From assembly GCF_000001735.4 (NCBI RefSeq), contig NC_003071.7, positions 4,271,151 through 4,335,150 on the forward strand: 64,000 nucleotides of DNA. Reading direction: 5' to 3'. Position numbers and translations under genes: made by a program. The notes under the pieces are model-generated. The model was not told the DNA's origin, did not search any database, and was given only the letters and a program-made list of their open reading frames with translations. Of the stretch, positions 56,988 through 64,000 are shown piece after piece (the stretch's first letter is position 1; each line of letters opens with the position of its first letter). Origin of the DNA: Arabidopsis thaliana. Lineage: Eukaryota; Streptophyta; Magnoliopsida; Brassicales; Brassicaceae.

Positions 56988-57482
56988 TTAGAGCTTGTTT
57001 AAAAAATTGCTAGGCGTTAACCGGGCATTCGGGGACTTATCGATATTAGTTTTTAACATTTTAATATTGATATATACATATAAATTAAATATCGGAATAT
57101 ATGACAATGGAATTAATTTGGTTGAGTGTCATCTTTTTTTATTTGGAAATTGCACAATCTATACTCTGAGGAGTCGTTATTTAGGTTCCCAAAAAAGCAA
57201 CTGTTTGGCTGGTACTGTGGATGTGGAAATTGCGCATGTATGAAAATATATTGTGTGAGACGGCTTCATTAAAATCTTATTAGATTATTATTGTTCTTCG
57301 CATGTGGTTTTTGTTTTCTATATGTTTTTTATTTATTGATTTATGGGGAAACCAATCATCATCATCATTTCCCTTCCAATACGGAGAGCTTGGCAATGCG
57401 AAAGATTTGGATGGCAAATGTTTGGTATAAATTTTTCGACCCGTTAATATTATAATCTTGATATTATTTTTGTTAACGTCAT

Positions 57483-58200
57483 TAATCTTTTGCAGACGTA
57501 TGTGGAGCCTATCATTTTCCCTGACGTGGAGATGAACCCGAAAGAAGATTTAACCTGGTCTGACGATGAGGAAGATGTGATGGGTTGATAATATCGTCAT
57601 GTTAGTTGGTAAAGGGATTACTTTTCAGCTCCCTCCATTCTGATTTGCCAACTCCTACAAATGCTAAGGTTAGTTAACTGATATTTATTTTATAATCGTT
57701 GTGTTTAGTAGTTTAGCAACTAAGTATTATATGTGAGTAGCTATATTTTTTCTTTATTTTTGTAGCTTTTTTGCCTCTGTTTCAGAGTTTTCAATTATCT
57801 CCAAGATGTTGCAGGTAAACAAATCTGTTGAGGTCCTTGATCATCGAGATGAAGAACCGGTTTATTTATTTACACTCCATTTTTGTTTAACTTTACTGTA
57901 CATTTTTGTTAACCCCCTCCATATTTTATTAGCCGGTAAGATTGTTATCATTCATTTTCTTTTTAATTATTTTATTCTGTCTTGCAGACCAAAATCAATC
58001 CTTCAAAATTAACCACTACAGTCGAGGAAGAAAAGGATTCTAAGGAGGTTAGATAATTCTTCCTTGTTTTTAACTTTCATTTGGTTAAATCCTTAACCGG
58101 TGATATATTGCATGTTTCAATTTTAGGATTTTACCACTCCACCCCTGTCAACCCAGTCTCGCTCTAACGTGAAGGTTATCTTCTAACTATGATGTTATCG
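57483..58200 (+). other. Series of small phase-0 exon-like segments, origin unknown
   Basis: Short open pieces bounded by AG and GT: IIFPDVEMNPKEDLTWSDDE (57500-57580), KSVEVLDHRDEEP (57815-57858), KINPSKLTTTVEEEKDSKE (57988-58047) and DFTTPPLSTQSRSNVK (58127-58174). All are acidic and serine/threonine-rich and join without a frame change. The last would run into DVVCPASVYAD and a stop. They may be the disordered tail of an RPA-like or transposon protein and are in a different frame from the GRF gene that follows. Confidence 0.35.
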
Positions 58201-58233
58201 CTTATTGTTTATATTCATCTTCCACGTTTGTAG

Positions 58234-58710
58234 GATGTGGTGTGCCCTGCAAGTGTGTATGCGGATTAGCTGTTAAAAAAAATATTTCCAAGACGCAAGA
58301 AAATTCGGGCTGCCCCTTCTTCCGCTGTGTAAGCAAAAGAGACGTGAGTTATTTCCTCTCTAAAAACGATGTTATTAGCTTTTCTGGTAGCTACACGTTT
58401 TGCTAGTTAACCTATCATTCTTTTTGTAGGGACATTTGTTTAAGTGGGTTGAGGATGTTGTATATGAAGAAGTGGAAGATGCATTGGTTAGACTTGTATC
58501 GATTTAAAATGAGGTAAATGATTAAAAGCGCAGGTCATCCAGTTTTGTGTTGCTATAAAAGAGTTGAAGGCAGATTCAGTGTCCGACCAGTTGGTGATGC
58601 TTATGTTGAAAGTGGGCTTGCTTTTCAGATTTGTCTTCTCTCTTTTTGTAGCTTTTGTTATCGCAACACTTCTTAAAATAGTCGATATTAAGTTCATTAG
58701 TAGTTTTTAA
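58234..58710 (+). CDS. GRF zinc-finger protein with a C-terminal membrane segment (5' part unclear)
   Basis: Three exons join in phase: 58234-58343, 58430-58486 and 58534-58710, ending in TAA at 58708-58710. Exon 1 gives CGVPCKCVCGLAVKK and SKTQENSGCPFFRC, the GRF zinc finger (C-X-C, then PFFRC); the usual GRPFFRC here has C for R. Exon 2 gives GHLFKWVEDVVYEEVEDAL, the conserved HLFKWVE end of the finger. Exon 3 gives VAIKELKADSVSDQLVMLML, a short coiled-coil, and a tail anchor FRFVFSLFVAFVIATLLKI. No ATG is obvious before exon 1 in this frame, so the start is missing or further upstream. The same architecture occurs in the MULE at 47201-47718. Reading through the exon 2 donor would hit TAA at 58505. 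Confidence 0.58.
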
Positions 58711-60430
58711 TGTCTATCTTTGTAATGTTTCATAGTTTCTATAATTCCCTATGTTTAAGATATTATATTTGTTAGTCGTTAACCATGTAATATATACCTT
58801 GTATCAATCTTCTGTCTATATAATATTTTATAACTTCTCATTTATTTCTTTATTTTTGTACCATTTGCACATTCTTTAGGCGATATTTATAACCATTTTA
58901 AAACTTATCTTTTATTTTAATTTTTTGGTAGCATTTTCACATTTATTAAGCGATAATCTAATTCTTAGCCATCCAGCTGTGGTCCTATCTTCTTATTTTA
59001 GGACGCTAGTTATCTTTTTTCTTAGTATTGCAAATTTTAAGAAGAGGGTCTATATCTTGGTACATATTTTGTTACAGAATATCATTCAACATAAACATAT
59101 ATTTAACATTCAGAAGGAAGGTTTGTTGGGATCGTCCCTGATTGCAGATAATACACATTTTTTGGATCAGTAATTGTACGTATATACATTGAAAATTTTC
59201 TGATCTCCGAATTCTTGTTATTTATAAAACATGACTTCTCGCGAGTCTTCTAAGCACGGAACCATCCGTTCAAACCCTCCCATAGTCCAAAAAAACAGTC
59301 CTCTCCTTCCATCTTCATCCGCAAAAAAAAAATTTTCCTCGTCGCTTACTTGCCTCCATGTACCACATTAATTTTTTGATTAGCAGTCATTTTTCTTTTT
59401 AATCAGATAACACCTACTTTATCGACACTAGTTTCTTCATACACCATGGTAAAAGTTTTGTTATCGGCTGCTTTTTCAAAAAATGATAAGGAGCTATATA
59501 TATAGATAGCAAACCAAAGAAAGTTGCCCTAACTACACACCTGAGACTTAAATGCTCTATGTTTCTATCTTCTTTCAATATTTATCGTTTGCAGTGGTTT
59601 ATATGTTAGTTGTTTCAGTTCTTGTTGTTGCAGTAATGTCGATATGGAGATAATAAATAGGCAAACATCTATCTTCCATATCTGCACAATCGATTATGTA
59701 TCATATGTAATCATTACTTTTTACATTTTTTTATTAGTTTGACCAGGGGGCGCAATATCTTCGAAGATTACAGAGCATTTAATGCTCGTGATCTTGCGGA
59801 AGGAGACTAGTGATCCTCTGCTTGTATAGGAACAATTATGTCATATTTAATTTGCAAGAAAATTTTCACCTAAATAACGAAATGATATGTATAGATCCTT
59901 AATTATTTTCTCCTGTAGGTATATATATTTCATTCACTCTTTTTAGTTTAATGAAATAGTAAATGACAATATTATCCTCATCTTATTCTTTAGATCTTAG
60001 CGACTGCAACCCTAATTTTTGTCGTATCGTTTTTCACAATTCTTATCATTTTTTCTTACCCTTTAATGATTTATACCCAAATATAATAGATCTACAACCT
60101 AAAGACCGATTTAAAACTTGTATTTCTTTTTAAAAAATGAGTTTTTCTAAGAGTTTTCAATTTTTTTTGGCGATTTCAACAAATCGAGGCGGTGGTGGTC
60201 TGAAGAGCGCTTAGTTGGACGAGTAATCGGTTAGACGACCAATTTTTAGAACAAGGGTCTTGACAATCCACAATGCAAGTGTTGAATTATTTATTCAATT
60301 GTTGAACCTTCACATTGCACATGTTGAATAGTTTAAAAAATCTTACGTGGATTCAACTTGGTTGAAAGTATTCAATATGTTATAAAGAAAAAATTTGGGC
60401 CCGCGCATGCCACATGTCAATAAATGAGTA
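58711..60430. other. AT-rich region without a supported gene
   Basis: A short ATG frame at 59232 (MTSRESSKHGTIRSNPP) is followed by a serine-rich stretch and a stop. At 60255-60400 TGTTGAA-rich, partly inverted blocks may be the left end of the Harbinger-related element whose ORF starts at 60780. Confidence 0.4.
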
Positions 60431-60779
60431 AAGGATGTGTTTCAAACTCGGAGAAAGGAGAGCGTATTGTCCAAACCTTTTTCTTTTTACTTTTATTTTT
60501 TTTTGCAAAAAGAAGAGATTATTGAGATGCTCACACTTGCTATATTTTCATTAGATATTAAGATTTTGGAGATTTTATTTCTATCTTATTTATTTACAAT
60601 CAATTATTACATACCAAACAATTTTTTTTTAAAAACTTATATTTATATGAAAATTTATAAATTTTTAAACTCTAGAAATAGAGACTTAGTTCATTTTATT
60701 TGGACACATAAAAAATATTATTTCTACCATAATTTTCTTATTCTTCTCCCATAAACTCTTGGTTATATCCTTTTTTTTT

Positions 60780-61061
60780 ATGGATTCTAATAAAATCCCT
60801 ATGCAAAATTATACTAATTTTTCCTTTCCCTATCCTAATTCCAACAATAATCCTACGCAAAATTCGACTAATTACGTTTTTCCTTATCAAAATCCCAACA
60901 ATTATCAATTTCAAAATCTATCTTTCAACCAACCTCAAAATTTCCCAAATTATGATTTTCTACCAAATTTTTCTATGCTCTCATCTGTTCCAAACTATAA
61001 TTCATATTATAGATCGATTCCAAATTCATCTCAACCACCTCTTTATGATTTGAGGTTGTGA
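60780..61061 (+). pseudogene. Harbinger-associated N/Q-rich ORF, N-terminal part
   Basis: ATG 60780 opens MDSNKIPMQNYTNFSFPYP, with YQNPNNYQFQNLSFNQPQ later, an Asn/Gln/Pro/Tyr-rich low-complexity region. The copy at 63653-63850 has NPNNYQFQNQSPNQPQ, so both belong to the same family of Harbinger ORF1-like proteins, whose later Myb-like domain is absent here. The frame ends at TGA 61059-61061 just after PPLYDLRL, where related copies continue. In Harbinger elements ORF1 helps the transposase enter the nucleus and bind ends. The piece is therefore truncated. Confidence 0.55.
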
Positions 61062-61797
61062 TTTTCATTGACATCAAAAAGAAAAAAAAAAAAAATATCA
61101 CAGAAAGGAGACAATGAATATGATTAATATTTAATTGGTAAACTATTAGATTAGGCGGGGGTTTTCTCAAAAATTGTCTCTTTTGTAGGACTGTTGTCAC
61201 CAATATTTTCAGTATCTTTTACTTTTATTAATTTTTAATAAAATTTATGATAATAAAAAAAATGAAAATAATCGTAAATAAAAGAAAAAAAGAGAGTTGT
61301 GGGTTCTTTCTTTTTAGTTACCCACGCATCGCTGTCGAAAGATTAATTATGAAATCAGATGTTTGGTTGAGTATAATAGTAATGCATGTCATTAGTTTAA
61401 ATTTATAATATTAAACAAAATTATAAATAAGATATTTGAACAAAACAAAATTAAGTTAGTTTAAACGTTAATTGGAAACCAAATAAGAGATCTGTTAGGA
61501 AAAAAGAAAATATATACCAAATAAGAGATACAGGAAATCAGAAATTTTAATATTATGTGTTTGAATCTTCTCACCAAAAAAAATTATGTGTTTGAATCTT
61601 CTCACCAAAAAAAATTATGTGTTTGAATCTAATTGATTAATGGACACGGTCTAGTAAATTATAATTTTTTTGACCCGCGAAATATAGTGAAACAGAGTTT
61701 ATCTCTATACAACAAGACAAAAAAGAAGTTCTAAGATCAAACTCTGTTTGATATACAAAAATTATATTGTAAATGAAAATGGAACTTTGAGATTGAT
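61062..61797. other. Intergenic, with a 32-bp tandem repeat
   Basis: ATTATGTGTTTGAATCTTCT followed by CACCAAAAAAA occurs two and a half times at 61551-61632. Otherwise nothing is supported. Confidence 0.55.
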
Positions 61798-62382
61798 CTA
61801 CAACAAGTCTGCTACACTCATCACAAACGTAATGTGATTATACACATCCACGTTGGCCGCAAAAACTAAGGATCTTGTATCATCTGGATCAACAGACAAA
61901 ATCATATTGCAATAGTCAGCAGCATCACGTGCGAGACTAAGGTCGTCATCAGTCTCATCAACATCACCATTGCCCATTGACCGCTGTGCCTTCATTAGCC
62001 CCTCGACAACAGAATCTTTATAGTTCTCCATACAACTCTTGAAACATGGCTTCTTAGGAGAACCAATGAGAAACTGTGTGTGCTCTGCCTTCTCCATGGC
62101 TAGAGAAAGAGCCGCCTTAGCCAACTCTAATACAGTCGATGCGGATTTCGTGCGATGATCTAACGTTAGGGATTTGATACATTCTTCTTCTAGGGACGAG
62201 AATGACGCGGTGCCTTTACAAGCCTTTGATATCAGTAATGATGGATATGGACATGTCTTTGGTTTGGTTGATAAATGGGTAGCAATGTTGGATTTTGCAT
62301 TGGTATATGGCCACCGCGAGAGGAGAAGGAAGGTTAGGATATGGATTGATAGGTATGCATGAGAAGCATATAAACAAACCAT
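61798..62382 (-). CDS. Plant invertase/pectin methylesterase inhibitor (PMEI) family protein, 194 aa
   Basis: A single intact exon from ATG 62382 to TAG 61798-61800. Residues 1-29 contain a hydrophobic stretch (LSIHILTFLLLS) and act as a signal peptide, so the protein is secreted to the wall. The four-helix PMEI fold is recognisable: SSLEEECIKSLTLD with the SL..D signature, STVLELAKAALSLAMEKA, then KSCMENYKDSVVEGL (the C...Y.D motif), and a late cysteine in AADYCNMILS. The length is normal for the family. Such proteins bind pectin methylesterases or acid invertases one to one and block them. Which enzyme it targets cannot be read from sequence. From memory a PMEI gene (At2g10970) lies at this point of the A. 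thaliana order. No TATA box was fixed. Confidence 0.88.
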   Translation of the reverse strand: MVCLYASHAYLSIHILTFLLLSRWPYTNAKSNIATHLSTKPKTCPYPSLLISKACKGTASFSSLEEECIKSLTLDHRTKSASTVLELAKAALSLAMEKAEHTQFLIGSPKKPCFKSCMENYKDSVVEGLMKAQRSMGNGDVDETDDDLSLARDAADYCNMILSVDPDDTRSLVFAANVDVYNHITFVMSVADLL

Positions 62383-63256
62383 CGTTTTATATGTTCAACA
62401 AAGCTTGTTCTTTGACTATAGGTTTAAATGAAATAGTAGATTGAAGTTTGTACATATATTAACTTTTGTTGTGTCAATGGTTTAAATTGTCCATTGTTTA
62501 GTTCCACAAGTTTTAAACATGATATGTTATTTATAGGTTTGGAATGAACGATAGAGGAAAAATAAACTTGTCAACGCTAATAATAAAAGAGTGTATCGAA
62601 AAAGAGAGAAAAAAACAAAAATTCATTGTGATTCTTTTGTTATTTTGTTTTTCAATGATTCAATTCAATGTCTTAATTTCTCTCCTAACATAAAAGTTAG
62701 TTATGGGCATTCGGTTATCCAGTTTCGGTTCGTTTCCATTCCGTTATCGTTCTTTCGGTTCTAGAGTTTAGTATCCATTCAGTTATTTTGATATTTCGGT
62801 TCGTTTCAGTTCTTACAGTTCTAAAATTTAATATACATTCGGTTATTTTGCTTTGAGTATTTTTGGATATTTCTGTTATTTTTATATTTTTGAGTATTTT
62901 TACTATTTATATATACTTTTTAGTATTTTTAATTATTTAGTCTAGAAATGACTAGTATTTTTGAAAATATAATTATATTTCGGATACTTTTGGTTATCCA
63001 AAATATTTCAGTTTGTATCCACTCGATTTCGGTTCTTTTGGTTATAGAATTTTAATATCCGTTAGGTTATTTTCAAATTTTCGGTTTTGCTCCGTTTTTT
63101 TACATCGGTTGCGGTTCGGTACATTAGGTTCGTTTTATATGCCCAAGCCTAATAAAAATCATGTTCATTTTGGTATTTATAGCTTTAGTAGACACATGTT
63201 TAGTAAAACAAATTCTCAAACAAGAAGATTTATGGAATACCTTGTAAGACTACTTA
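62383..63256. other. Intergenic, with a second GGTTCGG-rich dispersed repeat
   Basis: The repeat spans about 62700-63150 (GGGCATTCGGTTATCC, then many TTCGGTT variants) and is related to that at 43630-44000. No gene is supported. Confidence 0.5.
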
Positions 63257-64000
63257 GACTAGTTACAATGGTTTGGTGGTGAAAAAAACATTTCCACTAC
63301 GATGGTGTGCTGTAATCAAAGCTAGGTGATGTGGCAAATTTAGTATTGATAAATATCAATACCCGTGAAAGTAGAACAGAGAAGATAAGTGTGACAAGTG
63401 TTATATTTTGATTGGTTGCTTTGATTTTTATTTTTTTTGTTTCATCTCAACTATATAACTTCAATTATTTTATAATATTTGTACATAAAAATATCAAAAT
63501 TTATATCAAAATTTCTAATTTTACATTCTCTATAAATAGAGACTATTTTCATTTGATTTGGATACAGAAAAAAAAACTATTTTTAGACCCAAAAAAGGTA
63601 TAATCGCCAAAAAAAAAACTTTTGTTTTACCTTTAAATATCTTTTTATCTAAGTGGATCCAAACAATAACCCTTTCAACACCCAAAACTCTTCTAATTAC
63701 CCTTTTAACTATGCAAATCCCAACAATTATCAGTTTCAAAATCAATCTCCTAACCAACCCCAACAATTATCAGTTTCAAAATCAATCTCCTAACCAACCC
63801 CAACATATATCAAATTATGGTTATCCACTAAATTTCTTCATGCCGTAAGCTGTTCCAAACTATCGTCCATTTCATGGATCGATGATGTCTTATCCATCTT
63901 AAACACCTCCTTATTTTCCTACTCCAACAGGTAATGAAACTGATTCGAATCTTGGAGCAACTGATTTTCCCGAGTTTTCTACCCAAATGGCTCTTGGTGG
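63257..64000. mobile_element. PIF/Harbinger element, left end, running off the window
   Basis: TTA (63254-63256) precedes GACTAGTTACAATGGTTTGG. The next 350 bp match 52186-52350 plus 54080-54290 with the retroposon absent. The ORF1-like region starts at 63653. Confidence 0.78.
63653..64000 (+). pseudogene. Harbinger ORF1-like protein, N-terminal region with lost start and frameshift
   Basis: The start codon aligned with ATG at 54289 is GTG here (63653), giving (V)DPNNNPFNTQNSSNYPF, then NPNNYQFQNQSPNQPQ. A 40-bp tandem duplication (AACAATTATCAGTTTCAAAA onward, about 63720-63799) throws the frame; the alternative phase runs HISNYGYPLNFFMP to a stop. Beyond it, AVPNYRPFHGSMMSYPS and FPEFSTQMALGG resemble the region before the Myb-like domain of Harbinger ORF1. 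The element continues past the window. Confidence 0.6.

Overview
The window is nuclear DNA of a flowering plant, almost certainly a Brassicaceae species close to Arabidopsis. It is AT-rich and gene-poor, has plant-type introns, and is packed with nested plant transposons: Ty1/copia, Athila-type Ty3, L1-type LINE, MULE, PIF/Harbinger, MITEs and a Helitron. Three intact single-copy genes, all on the minus strand, stand out: a hybrid proline-rich/8-cysteine protein (40.0-40.9 kb), a BSD-domain protein (44.4-46.7 kb) and a pectin-methylesterase/invertase inhibitor (61.8-62.4 kb). From memory, and unverified here, this resembles the gene order around At2g10940, At2g10950 and At2g10970 in A. thaliana pericentromeric chromosome 2. 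The repeat content fits a pericentromeric location.

Left part (0-12 kb): the last exon of an unidentified plus-strand gene, a broken RPA1-like OB-fold gene, then an unidentified minus-strand coding-like segment split by a 6.5-kb copia element (4476-10931). The copia element has both LTRs, a GCAAG target duplication, an initiator-Met primer site and several polypurine tracts. It also has a clean extra ORF downstream of pol, in the Sirevirus env-like position. Its integrase-RT core is deleted.

Middle left (12-30 kb): the 5' end of a MULE is cut by a 9-kb gag-protease-only Athila-like element (12779-21706), whose LTRs and gag are peppered with the motif GGTCGAGT. A lone copia LTR follows, then a long, decayed LINE (about 22.1-29.15 kb).

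Middle (30-39 kb): several copies of one MITE family with palindromic ends. One copy is split by a 2.7-kb element with a 9-bp target duplication that looks like a Pack-MULE carrying gene fragments. Another carries a tandem array of telo-box-like motifs. A short Helitron lies at 36.1-36.55 kb.

Right part (46.8-64 kb): a MULE with about 200-bp terminal inverted repeats (46856-51027) has a decayed MURA gene and, convergent to it, a GRF zinc-finger/membrane-tail ORF. A PIF/Harbinger element (52186-55206) carries a polyadenylated retroposon with a 16-bp target duplication; the matching empty site is in another Harbinger copy starting at 63257. Further Harbinger fragments and a second, better preserved GRF zinc-finger/membrane-tail gene (58234-58710) lie between.

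The best candidates for something little described are the MULE with a convergent GRF-TM accessory ORF and its stand-alone relative, the putative Pack-MULE inside a MITE, and the extra ORF of the copia element. No tRNA, rRNA or CRISPR array was seen.
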